This document shows, one piece after another, positions 9,883 through 19,771 of a stretch of DNA of 64,000 nt. Below the pieces are notes generated by a model. It was not told where the DNA came from and ran no database searches. It was given only the letters and a program-made list of their open reading frames with translations. The translations under genes were made by a program, and so were the position numbers. This stretch comes from Candidatus Poribacteria bacterium. GTDB lineage: Bacteria > Poribacteria > WGA-4E > WGA-3G. Location: NCBI GenBank assembly GCA_028820635.1, contig JAPPIG010000084.1, forward strand, positions 1-64,000. The letters are read 5' to 3'. Positions within the stretch are counted from its first letter, which is position 1; the number at the start of each line of letters is the position of its first letter.

Positions 9883-10143
9883 ATGGCACAACCAAAAAAG
9901 ATTAAAGCTACCTACAAAAATGGTGTGATTGAACCGTTAGACAAACTCAATCTTCCTGAAGGGCAAGAACTTGAACTTGAATTCAAAGTGCTCCCTTCTG
10001 CCACTACTGAACTTTCTAAAGAAGAAAGAAAAGACCTAATTCAGAAAATGCGAGGTTCAATGAAAGGCACATGGGGAAGTTCCGTTGATGAAGTTGATGC
10101 TTACCTCACGTCAGAAAGGAAATCATGGAACAGAGAATTCTAA
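9883..10143 (+). CDS. DUF104 (AF2212-like) antitoxin
   Basis: 86 aa. The N-terminus KKIKATYKNGVIEPLDKLNLPEG is the hallmark of the DUF104 AbrB-like antitoxin fold. GGAGG at 9873-9877 favours ATG 9883 over ATG 9871. The 3' end overlaps the PIN gene by 19 nt, the usual arrangement for translational coupling of antitoxin and toxin. Confidence 0.83.
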   Translation: MAQPKKIKATYKNGVIEPLDKLNLPEGQELELEFKVLPSATTELSKEERKDLIQKMRGSMKGTWGSSVDEVDAYLTSERKSWNREF

Positions 10144-10592
10144 ATGCTCGCTCGGTAGGTTCTCAAACCACTTCAGCGTTATTGGATACCTCTGTTTTTA
10201 TATATTACCTTGAAGAAGTTGAACCATATTATCCTTTAGTAGAGAAAATATTCAATGACATCCTTGAAAACAACATTAGCAGTTTTCTATCAGCAATTTC
10301 AATAACTGAATTTGTAACGAAGCCTCTCACAGATGGAAAAGGCACAGATGTTGAACGTTTTAAGCAGTTTCTATCTTCACTCTCAATTCAAGTACTTGAT
10401 GTTACCTACGAAATAGCAGAGCAGGCGGGTAAACTTCGTTCGCAATACCCGAGTACTCGAACCCCAGACGCTCTAATTATTGCCACAGCATTAGAAAATG
10501 GTTGCGATGTATTTGTTACTAACGACAAAGATCTGAAGAAGTTTGAAGTTTCTGAGTTAACTGTAATTGTGCTTGAAGATTTTGTTGAATGA
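10125..10592 (+). CDS. PIN-domain toxin ribonuclease
   Basis: 155 aa. PIN landmarks: LLDTSVFIYYLE (first catalytic Asp), SITEF (Glu), RTPDALIIATAL (Asp) and FVTNDKDLKKF (Asp). Overlaps the DUF104 antitoxin gene by 19 nt. A second PIN toxin within 2 kb of the one between leuC and leuD, but with a different antitoxin type, so not a tandem duplication. Confidence 0.85.
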   Translation: MEQRILNARSVGSQTTSALLDTSVFIYYLEEVEPYYPLVEKIFNDILENNISSFLSAISITEFVTKPLTDGKGTDVERFKQFLSSLSIQVLDVTYEIAEQAGKLRSQYPSTRTPDALIIATALENGCDVFVTNDKDLKKFEVSELTVIVLEDFVE

Positions 10593-10602
10593 GGATGAGA
10601 AA

Positions 10603-11298
10603 ATGTCTTACAAAGCCATCATATTTGACCTGTACGGTACGTTGGTAGGAAATTTCAGTCGCAAAGCGTATGATAAGACCCAAGAGCAGATGGCAAAAAT
10701 CCTTGGTGTTCCATACCAAAAATTTTGGCAGATAAAGGCAGAAACTATCAAAGACAGATCTTTAGGGAATCTTTCTGCTGAAGAAAACATAGTAGAGATA
10801 GGTCGTCGCTTAAATGTTAGAGTGGATAAGACACAAATTGAAAAGACCCTTGCGCTGAATTACGAATTTACAAAGAATTCTCTTGTTCCCGAACCTGAAG
10901 TTTTAGAAGGATTAGTTCAATTAAAGCGCAGCAGTTTGCTTCTCGGACTTATCACGAACTGTAACCCCACTGTTCCGATGCTTTTTCCACAATCGCCATT
11001 AGCACAGTATATTGATATGTCTGTCTTTTCCTGTGAGGAACGGATCAAAAAACCCTCACGCCGCATCTACGAGATAGCGTGTGAACGCCTGAACGTCAAA
11101 CCAGAAGAATGTGTCTATGTAGGTGATGGCAGTAGCGAAGAATTGACAGGTGCTGCATCAGTCGGAATGCGACCAATTTTGAAACGTGCCGATTTAACCG
11201 ATGTCTACGACAAACATAGACCAGAGGTAGAAAACTGGGAAGGTCTCGTTATTGACGAAATCTCGGAATTGTGTAACATTGTCCCTGAATTAGCATAG
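10603..11298 (+). CDS. HAD-superfamily hydrolase
   Basis: 231 aa from ATG 10603 with GAGGA at 10591-10595. HAD motif I is FDLYGT (first Asp nucleophile; the second Asp of DxD is Tyr-shifted as FDLYGT), motif II TNCN, motif III the Lys in RIKKPSRRIYE, motif IV VYVGDGSSEELTGA. Cap domain is helical, C1 type. Such enzymes are phosphatases or dehalogenases on small metabolites; the substrate cannot be told. It starts 10 nt after the PIN gene stop and may be co-transcribed with it. Confidence 0.85.
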   Translation: MSYKAIIFDLYGTLVGNFSRKAYDKTQEQMAKILGVPYQKFWQIKAETIKDRSLGNLSAEENIVEIGRRLNVRVDKTQIEKTLALNYEFTKNSLVPEPEVLEGLVQLKRSSLLLGLITNCNPTVPMLFPQSPLAQYIDMSVFSCEERIKKPSRRIYEIACERLNVKPEECVYVGDGSSEELTGAASVGMRPILKRADLTDVYDKHRPEVENWEGLVIDEISELCNIVPELA

Positions 11299-11348
11299 TT
11301 GGTATTTCTTTAGAACTCATTTATTTCTCCCGTAATAATGCTTGTCAA

Positions 11349-11376
11349 TTGCTAAATTGTTGGTAATTGCTATATT
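11349..11376 (+). promoter_or_regulatory. Possible promoter of the SelN-like operon
   Basis: TTGCTA at 11349-11354, 16-nt spacer, TATATT at 11371-11376. The match is moderate, and a palindrome sits directly downstream at 11379. It is the best candidate in the 190-nt gap before the operon. Confidence 0.3.
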
Positions 11377-11378
11377 CA

Positions 11379-11405
11379 GTAGGCGAGGTTTGAAACCTCA
11401 CCTAC
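11379..11405. repeat. GTAGG/CCTAC palindrome
   Basis: GTAGGCGAGGTTT and AAACCTCACCTAC flank a single central G, with one mismatched pair. It lies in the 5' region of the SelN-like operon. Confidence 0.8.
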
Positions 11406-11490
11406 CGTATGAGATGGGCAAGCAATAGTCTGCAAAACTGCATCCGAAAATGTGTATAAGCGAATAAAATTTCTGTAAAGGAGAATTTAA

Positions 11491-13497
11491 ATGAGGACTT
11501 TATCAGATAAAATCACGCTTAATCTTGACGGTGATGCAGAAGTGTCCGTCAAAGGATTCATTGCACCGATTGCGTATTCCGGAAGCAACTTTCACGTGGA
11601 CTGGGATACATTGGCGAATTTTCGGGTCGCTGAACCAGAAAAACAGTATCCTATTTCAATTTTCTGCGATTTTCTTCCGAAGGAAGCCGTCTCCGTCGGT
11701 ATGCCTTGGGAGATTGAGCACGCCGGTGCTCTGGAATTGCTGAAGCAGCTTCATCCGAGCCCATCTCTGGGTATGCGTTGGGATCTGACCCATAAAAACG
11801 AATCTCAAGGCCTGTGGGCATGCCTCCGCGCCTATGACACTGAATTCGCTGACATTGTGTTCCGTATCCATGCACAATTTGATCTAAAGGATGGTTGGTT
11901 CACGCCTTCCCAGTTTACGGGACATCTTGTTATTGATAGAATTAAAAAATCGGTTGCCTTCTTTCAGATGTACGTTCCTAACGGCATCATAAATTTTGAC
12001 ACTTGGTGGCAGAAGGATCCAGACGATGAAGGGCATATTACGGATAGCGGTTTCTGCCCGCAAATGGAACTCCGCGCCGGGATAGAAGACATCGTGCGAG
12101 ACACTGAATTCGTTGAATCCATTACGCAGGAAGAGGTGGAACACCAGTTGACGCTCTGCTTCTACAAATCGCAGCATATTAACTGGATATCGCTTGAAGA
12201 AGCGTTGGAGTTAGCACCGATACAACAGAAACCGATCCATGCGATCTCAGTAGATGGGCCGCTCTTGGACGAATCCTGCTGAGGGAGTGGCAAAAGCCTG
12301 AGGGCAGGTGTCCTCTCAAGAGACGCAATTATTGAATTTTTGAACGAACATTTCATCAATACATGGGTACCTAACTGTGAATTAGGACGTATTCATAGCT
12401 TACGGGAACCGATTGCCAAAAGACGCGAACGCGAAGGTAAGCACTTTGACACATCGCACCCTTTAGCACAAGCCATTATTAAAGGTGGGAAAACCGGATC
12501 CAAAAAAGGCTCACCGGTAGATTGTTTGGTTATATCCTCCGAATTTGAACTGATGGGTAGACTATTGGTCAACGATCTCAGCAAAAACAGTAAGCGTAGC
12601 GGACTCTGGAGACAAGAGTACTATCTTGCATTTCTTAAGGAAGCCCTGGAAGGGAAAGCACCTGGATTGGGAAACATTGTTCTTACTGCTGAGCAGCCAT
12701 CGCAGTCTGTGTTGGATCTTTTCCGGACACCAACGGCTGGAAATCATCAGGATTATACCGTAGTTGTGATTGATGCCACCGCGTTTGAAAATGGCGGCAC
12801 ACTCATCATTGATCTTGAAATCGGTAGGGAAGAGGGGGAAGTAGGGTTCTATCTGTTTGATGGCGATAACGAACTCTCCACAACAGAAGAGATCCCAAAA
12901 GACATGCTTACTTGGACATGGGGAGAACCAGGTGACACCCGTCAAATCATACATCGTTTTGACCAAGGTCAATCTTTTAAGTTGGGTGCCACCGGACATT
13001 GGGCGAGAGACGAACCATGTATCAACGCTTTTCGCGCAAAAATTTCTGTAGTGGAGAATCAAAAGGAACCTTTAGAAGAAAAACGAACTGAATCGAATGA
13101 GGACACGCCAGATGTTGTGCTGGACAAGGCACATCCCTCACAGGAGATATTAGCCGCTTTTCGGGCACCCGGCCCCGGTTATCAGGATTACACGGTTGTC
13201 AATATTGATACAACAGCTTTTGAAAGCAGTGGGACGTTAATTATTGATATCCATGTTGGGAGTGGTGACACTTCAGGTTCGTTTGACCTCTTTAGGGACG
13301 ATACCGAGCTGCCAACAGAAGGTTATCCGACTGAAGCGATCAGCTCTGTGTCCGGAATTAGACCCGGTAAAACAGGAAAAATTAGACATCGTTACGCAGG
13401 AGGCAAAGTCTTTAAGTTTGGAGCCACAGGCGACTGGTACGGTGAGAAGGGACGTATAAATGCCTTTCACGCAAAAATTTCTGTAGAGGAGAATTAA
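11491..13497 (+). CDS. SelN-like selenoprotein 1 (Sec at TGA 12280-12282)
   Basis: Read through the in-frame TGA, this gives 668 aa with Sec264. The TGA is preceded by Cys and followed by Gly-Ser-Gly-Lys (ESC-U-GSGKSLRAGVL), the redox centre of selenoprotein N; human SELENON has SCUGSGRTLRETVL (from memory). SelN-like landmarks upstream are FTPSQFTGHLVIDR (about residues 137-150), a FCPQMEL segment and a KPIHAISVDGPL segment just before CysSec; downstream are IIEFLNEHFINTWV and a FLKEALEGKAPGLG segment. After this core come two copies (about 408-524 and 550-667) of an unfamiliar beta-rich domain with QDYTVV.ID..AFE..GTLIIDI..G and FK.GATG motifs. The copy with two domains is the first in the array. 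No signal peptide. ATG 11491 has AAGGAG upstream. Confidence 0.88.
12300..12315 (+). promoter_or_regulatory. SECIS-like hairpin of SelN gene 1
   Basis: GAGGGC (12300-12305) pairs with GTCCTC (12310-12315) around loop AGGT; one G-U pair. It starts 17 nt after the TGA. Bacterial SECIS elements sit inside the reading frame shortly after UGA with a G in the first two loop positions, as here. Confidence 0.65.
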
Positions 13498-13498
13498 A

Positions 13499-15061
13499 AT
13501 GAGTATTTTATCAGATAAAATCACGCTTAATCTTGACGGGGACGCAGAGGTTTTAGTCAGCGGTTTCATCGCACCGATTGAATACACCCAACGCAACTAC
13601 CACGTGGACTGGGACGAATTGGCGAATCTAAAGGCTGCAGAAGCAGAAAAGCAATATCCTGCCTCCATTTTCCAAGCATTTATGTCAAAGAAATCGGTTT
13701 CTGTGGGTGAATGCTGGCAGATTGAAGAAGAAGGCGCATTAACGCTGCTAAGACAACTCAACCCACGTCCACAATTGGAGTTGGACGTTGCTGGAGCAGA
13801 TTCTTTCGGTTTGTGGGCATGTCTACGCGCCTACAATGATGCGTTTGCTGAGATTCTGTTCCGTATTCACGCGGAATTTGTTTTAGAAAGAGGTTGGTTT
13901 GCGCCATCACAGTTTGCCGGACATCTGGTTATTGACCGGTTAGAAAAGAGAATTGCCGCCTTCAAGATGCACGTTCCGGAAGCCACACTGAACTTTGATG
14001 TCCGTTGGAGAATTAGAGAAGGACTACGCGCATCCGACATCGGCTTTTGCCCGAAAATGGAACTCTATGCAGGCGCACAAGATGTATTACAAGATGCTAA
14101 ATTCACGGAAGCGATTACTCAAGCGGAAGCATTGCAAGCACTCATGTTACGTTTTTACAAGTCGGCGCAAATTAACTGGGTACCGTTGGAAGAAGCGTTG
14201 GAGATGGCACCCGCACAACAGAAACCGATTCATGCTGTCTCGGTAAATGGGCCGCTCTTTGACGAATCCTGCTGAGGGAGTGGCAAAACCCTGAGGGCAG
14301 GTGCTCTCTCTGACGATCAAAACATTGAATTCCTGAACGACAATTTCATCAACACTTGGGTAGCAAATGCTGAATTAGGGCGTAAACATAGTTTGCGAGA
14401 ACCGATTGCCAAAAGACGCGAGCGCGAAGGTAAGACGTTTGACACAAGCCATCCGTTAGCACAAGCCATTATAAAGGGGTGGAAAACCGGATCAAAGAAA
14501 GGTTCGCCGGTGGATTGTTTCGTCATATCACCTGATTTTGAACTGATGGGCAGACTGCTTGTCAATGAATTCTTCGACTACAATTGGAATAAATTCAAAC
14601 GCCGAGACGAGGAAAGTTACCTTATGTTTCTCAAGGAGTGCTTGGAGGGGAAGCAGCCCGGGTTGGGTAATATTATTTTCAACAGTGAAGTGTCTTCTCA
14701 GGAGATCATGGATGTTTTCCGAACACCGACAGTTGGTTATAAGGATTATACAGTCGTTGTAATTGATACAAGGGGGTTTGAAAATGGTGGCACGCTAACT
14801 ATTGATATTGAGACCGGTAGAGCCGATGCAGAAGGGCACTTCTATTTGGTTGATGGTGACGACGACCTCCCTACAACAGAAAGAGTGACTAAATACATGG
14901 TACTTGCGATGAAGTGGTTGGAACCTGATGAGACAGGGCAACTTACGCATCGTTTTGACCGAGGTCAGTTTTTTAAGTTGGGTGCTACCGGGTGTTACGG
15001 TAGAAGTGAGAAAGGCAGCACAAATGCTTTTAAGGCAAAAATTTCTGTAGTGGAGAACTAA
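13499..15061 (+). CDS. SelN-like selenoprotein 2 (Sec at TGA 14273-14275)
   Basis: 520 aa when the TGA is read as Sec259 (ESC-U-GSGKTLRAGAL). The layout matches gene 1 but with only one C-terminal domain (about residue 405 onward, with KDYTVVVIDTRGFENGG). SelN landmarks include FAPSQFAGHLVIDR, FCPKMELYA, KPIHAVSVNGPLFDE and IEFLNDNFINTWV. It starts one base after the stop of gene 1 (TAA A ATG); the GAGGAGAA encoding the last residues of gene 1 is its Shine-Dalgarno, so the two are translationally coupled. The predicted role is a thiol/selenol redox enzyme; its substrate is unknown. Confidence 0.88.
14293..14308 (+). promoter_or_regulatory. SECIS-like hairpin of SelN gene 2
   Basis: GAGGGC pairs with GCTCTC (one G-U) around AGGT, starting 17 nt after the TGA. 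Confidence 0.6.
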
Positions 15062-15062
15062 A

Positions 15063-16595
15063 ATGAAAACTTTATCAGACAAAATCACGCTTAATCTGAG
15101 TAATGATACAAAAGTAACCGTCAAAGGTTTCATCGCTCCGATTGAAAACATGAGTCCTAACTTTCATGAAGAATGGGATGCCTTGGCGAATATGCGTGTT
15201 TACAAGCCAGAAAAAGAATATGATACCTCGGTATTCCATGCCTTTCTTCCTAATGATCCCGTTGCTATCGGTGAATGTTGGCAGGTTAAAGAAACTGGGG
15301 TATTGGAACTGCTCCATCAACTAAACTCTAATCCTAATCTGGATATGCACATCAATGCTGGAGATTCTTCGGGGTTGTGGGCATGCTTACTTGCATATAA
15401 CGATCAACAGGTTCATATCGTGTTTCGTGTCCACGCAGAATTTGCACTAAAAGACGGTTGGTTCACCCCTTCTCACTTTGCTGGGGATATGATTATTGAC
15501 CGAATTAATGAAGAGGTTGTTTATTTTCAACAGCACGTTCCTGAGAAAAATTGGTTTGATGTCAACTGGAAAAAACATAAAGATGAATCCGGTTATAGTA
15601 CAGGTGGTGGTGTTTGTCCGAAAATTGAACTCTACGGTGGAACGCGAGATGTCCTGAAAGATACAGAGTACACAGCGTGCATGACACGGGAAAAAGCGGA
15701 ACACATACTTATACAGAAATTCTACAAATCACAGCGAATTAAATGGTTACCATTTGATGAAGCATTGGAAATAGCACAAGCAGAGCAGAAACCGATTCAT
15801 GCTATTTCAATTGCTGGTCCTCTTGACGATGAAGCGTGCTGAGGAAGCGGAAAAAACATGAGGGCAGGTGTCCTTTCCGATGAGCGAATTATGAACTTTC
15901 TAAACGAAAATTACATCAACACCTGGATACGTACTATTGAGTTGAAACGCTTGCATGAAACCATGGAGGTTGAGCAAATACCACCCTTAGCACATACAAT
16001 CATCAACAGTAAATGGCGAAGAGGCCCAGTAGATACATGGATAATTACTCCTGAACTTGAAACTATTGGACATGTGGATGTCAATGAGTATCTTGGAAAC
16101 AACAGACGTGAGGACGGAACTTTGGAAAGTGAGAATTATCTGTTGTTTCTCAAGGATTCCTTAGTAGGAAAACTTCCTGGATTAGGAAATATTGTTCTCA
16201 CTCCCGATCAACCTTCACAAACAGTATTAGATGTTTTTCGCACGCCAGAATATGGACATCAGGATTACACCGTTGTCGTGATTGATACGACTGCGTTTGA
16301 AAACGGTGGAACACTCACGATTGATCTGGAATTGGGAATCGATAAAGCGTATGGTTCATTCTTTCTGCTTAATGCAGAACATAAACTTTCCTTTGATGCA
16401 GTTAACAAACGACCAGATGCTACCATGTTTGATAGTGCATACGACGTAGGCTGGTATGATCCATGCGAAATTGGTCAGATGACACATCGTTTTGAACATG
16501 GACAAATCTATAAACTGGTTGGCATGGGATGGGGATCTAACGAAAAGGGAAGCATCAACGCTTTTCAAGCGACGCTCTCTATAGAGGAAAATTGA
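15063..16595 (+). CDS. SelN-like selenoprotein 3 (Sec at TGA 15840-15842)
   Basis: 510 aa with Sec260 (EAC-U-GSGKNMRAGVL). The Ser before Cys is replaced by Ala, and Met replaces Leu in the downstream motif. The N-terminal half keeps FTPSHFAGDMIIDR, VCPKIELYGG and KPIHAISIAGPLDDEAC. The post-Sec part is shorter (the KRRERE linker is missing) and leads to one C-terminal domain from about residue 390. The most diverged of the five, yet the TGA and hairpin remain. It ends in TGA at 16593-16595, which shows UGA still serves as a stop in this genome. Confidence 0.87.
15860..15875 (+). promoter_or_regulatory. SECIS-like hairpin of SelN gene 3
   Basis: GAGGGC pairs with GTCCTT (two G-U pairs) around AGGT, starting 17 nt after the TGA. 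It is the weakest of the five stems. Confidence 0.55.
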
Positions 16596-16596
16596 A

Positions 16597-18192
16597 ATGA
16601 ACACGTTATCAAACAAAATCACACTTAACCTTGACAGGAACACAGAAGTCAACGTCAAAGGGTTCATCGCGCCGATTGAATACACCCAATATAATTTTCA
16701 CGTGGAGTGGGACGAATTAGCGAACTTTCGGGTAGCTGAACCGGAGAAGCAGTATCCATCATCGGTTTTTCAAGCATTTCTGCCATCGGAATCGGTTTCA
16801 GTGGGTGAATGTTGGCAGATTCAAGAAGAAGCTGCATTAACACTCCTACAACAACTCTATCCCAATCCAAAACTGAGACTGCAGAATGATGACGAGGAAT
16901 ACACTGGAATATGGGCATGTCTACGTTCTTACAATGATACACTCGCTGAAATCGCGTTCCGCGTTCACGCAGAATTTATCATGGAGAAGGGCAAGTTCAC
17001 GCCATCACAGTTTGCGGGGCATTTAGTGATAGACCGAATTCAGCAGGAAATTGTGTCTTTCAAAATGTTCGTTCCGTCAACAACACTGAACTTTGATGCC
17101 GGTTGGAAACAAGAAGATGGGAACTATTTTGCGGAGATCGGTTATTGCCCACAACTTCAGCTCTGTACTGGCATATATCCGACTGATGTGGAATACAAAA
17201 CATCAATCACACAGAAAGAAGCAGAACGCATGCTAATATCACATTATTACATGTTCCACAAAATTAACTGGATATCGCTTGCAGAAGCGTTTGAACTGGC
17301 TCCTGTTGAACAGAAACCGATACATGCTGTCTCATTAGATGGACCGCTTTTTGATGAGTCGTGCTGAGGCACCGGTAGAATCTTGAGAACAGGTGTTCTC
17401 TCTAAAAACGCAATTATTGAATTTCTGAACGAAAATTTTATCAACACTTGGGTGGAAAACGCAGAATTAGGGCGGACAGGCAGCTTGCAAGACCCTATCG
17501 CAAAAAGACGTAAGCGAGAAGGAAAAACCTTCAATACAAACCACGCCTTAGCAAAAACTATAATGAAAGGATGGGTAAAAGGTTCACCAGTAGACTGTTT
17601 CGTTATCTCACACGATTTTGATTTGATAGGAAGTGTTGACTTCAATGAATTCCTTGACAACCTTCAACGACCTGAGGATGAACCTGTTGCATACATGCAA
17701 TTTCTCAAGGATTCGTTGGAAGGGAAACGTCCTGGTTTGGGAGACATCATCCTTACAACTGAACAACCTTTGCAAGAGGTGTTAGACACTATTCACACTC
17801 CGAAAAAGGCACATCAGGACTACACAGTTGTCGGCATCAACACCACTGCATTTTCAAATGGTGGCACACTTACTATTGATATCCAAGTCGGTAGAGATGA
17901 TGCAATCGGATTATTTTTTCTGCTGGATGGAGATAAAAAATTGCCAACTGAGAAAGTGCCAGAAGGAATTGATCCAACAGAATGGCACAGTCAAGAAAGT
18001 AATGAATATGAGAAGGCACTTGATGCACTTGCTAAGCTCTGGGGTGTATTCCCTGGTCAAGCTGGGCGAATTACCTATCAGTTTAATCGTGGTCAACGTT
18101 TCAAATTGTGTGCAACTGGAGACCAATGGGGCGGTGTTGGCGGCATAAACGCTTTTCACGCAAAAATTTCTGTAGAGGAGAAATTAAAATGA
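16597..18192 (+). CDS. SelN-like selenoprotein 4 (Sec at TGA 17365-17367)
   Basis: 531 aa with Sec257 (ESC-U-GTGRILRTGVL). It is closest to animal SelN in the motif, having Arg after Gly-x-Gly and an LLR/LR context. Landmarks: FTPSQFAGHLVIDR, IGYCPQLQL, KPIHAVSLDGPLFDE, IEFLNENFINTWV and YMQFLKDSLEGKRPGLG, the last matching a YMQFLKEGL segment recalled near the end of human SELENON. One C-terminal domain follows from about residue 400, with a longer insertion between its halves. It overlaps gene 5 by the ATGA at 18189-18192. Confidence 0.9.
17385..17400 (+). promoter_or_regulatory. SECIS-like hairpin of SelN gene 4
   Basis: GAGAAC pairs perfectly with GTTCTC around AGGT, starting 17 nt after the TGA. 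Relative to gene 1, positions 4 and 5 of the left arm change from GG to AA and their partners become TT, so pairing is retained or improved. Confidence 0.7.
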
Positions 18193-19757
18193 AATCGACA
18201 TCAAACCAAATCACAATTAATCTTGACAGGAATGCAGAAGTATCTGTCAAAGGTTTCATCACACCGATTGAATACACACAATACAACTTCCACGTGGAGT
18301 GGGACGAATTGGCAAATCTGCATGTCGTTGAACCGGAAAAGCAATATCCTGCTTCGGTTTTTCAATCTTTTCTGCCATCAGAATCGGTTGCGGTGGGTGA
18401 ATGTTGGCAGATTGAAAAAGAAGGTGTGCTTACATTGCTACGGCAACTTCATCCCGATCCACGCCTGGAAATGGATGCGGAAGACTCACAAGGTCTGTGG
18501 GCATGCCTATGCGCTTACAATGATGAATTTGCCGACATTGTGTTTCGCATTCATGCAGAATTTGCTTTAAAAGGCGGTTGGTTCACACCTTCCCAGTTTG
18601 CTGGTCATCTCGTCATCGACCGAACCAAAGATAAAATCGTCCGCTTTCAGATGCACGTGCCTGAAACGACACTGAATTTCGATGTTGGTTGGGATACGAT
18701 AGGCTGTACGGACATCGGTTTCTGTCCCCAAATAGAACTTTATGCAGGCACACAACCTGAAGGTGTAGAATTTACCATGTCAATTGCACAAGAAGCAGCA
18801 GAACGCGCACTTATTCTCTGTTTCTACAAGTCAGAACAAATTAACTGGGTGCCGCCAAATCAAGCAGTAGAGATAGCTGAACATGAGGTTAAGCTCATTC
18901 ATGTAATCTCAATAAATGGTCCATTAGCCGACGAGGCTTGCTGAGGGAGCGGCAAAGAATTGAGGGCAGTTGTCCTCTCTGATGGCCAAATCATTAAATT
19001 CCTAAATGAAAACTTTATCAATACTTGGGTAACCAATGCCGAATTAGGACGTACTCCCAGTTTACGAGAACCAATAGCTAAAAGACGCGAGCGAGAAGGA
19101 AAAACATTAAACACAACATACCCTTTGGCACAAGCGATCATGGAAGGATGGACAGAAGGTTCACCGGTGGATTGTTTAGTTATTTCGCCTGAATTTGATG
19201 TGATGGGAAAACTTCCTCTTAATGATTTCTTTGACGACTGCTATCAAAAGGGCATTTCGGAAGAGGATGGCTACCTTACGTTTCTCATGGATTCCTTAGA
19301 TGCGAAATTCCCTGGATTCGGTGAGAACATATCAGAACCTCTATTAACTGGTGCAAATGTAACCCTCAATGAAGAACATTTTGAGCAAGAGGTTTTGCAT
19401 ATTCTTCGTGCACCAAAGTACGGCGCCCAAGATTACAATGTCATCAAAATCGATGTCACAGCGTTTAAAGATGGTGGCACGCTTATGATTGATATTCGGA
19501 TGGGTAGTGCCAAATCAGGTGGATCGTTTGATCTGTTTGATGGTGATGTCGAATTACCTACAAAAGGAATTCCTACCGAAGCACTTACCTCTGTATGGGA
19601 TATTCCGTCCGGACAGATAGGAAAAATACGACATCCCTTTGACGAAGGTAAAGTCTTTAAGTTAGGTGCAACGGGAACTTGGTTCAGTGGAAAGGGAAAC
19701 GTCAATGCTTTTCATGCAAGGATTTCTGTAGAGCCAGCAGAAAAGAATGAAAAGTGA
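18189..19757 (+). CDS. SelN-like selenoprotein 5 (Sec at TGA 18942-18944)
   Basis: 522 aa with Sec252 (EAC-U-GSGKELRAVVL). ATG 18189 overlaps the preceding stop; MKSTSNQITINLDRNAEVSV aligns with the starts of the other four. It has the SelN landmarks FTPSQFAGHLVIDR, IGFCPQIELYAG, LIHVISINGPLADEAC and IIKFLNENFINTWV. One C-terminal domain runs from about residue 405 (AQDYNVIKIDVTAFKDGG). It is the last SelN-like gene; a secreted WD40 gene begins 14 nt later. Function is inferred only from the Cys-Sec centre and family resemblance. Confidence 0.88.
18962..18977 (+). promoter_or_regulatory. SECIS-like hairpin of SelN gene 5
   Basis: GAGGGC pairs with GTCCTC around loop AGTT (the only loop variant), starting 17 nt after the TGA. 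G stays in the second loop position. Confidence 0.62.
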
Positions 19758-19771
19758 TATAGATAGTTACG

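Noticed and set aside
12280..18944. Reading the five TGAs as ordinary stops, giving ten separate genes
   Set aside because: In all five cases the frame is unchanged across the TGA, no Shine-Dalgarno or plausible start codon follows closely, the flanking C-U-G-x-G motif is conserved, and the joined product aligns with one family.
11491..19757. UGA reassigned to Trp or Gly genome-wide
   Set aside because: Other genes here end in TGA (for example 10592, 16595, 24820) and Trp is encoded by TGG throughout, so UGA still stops translation elsewhere.
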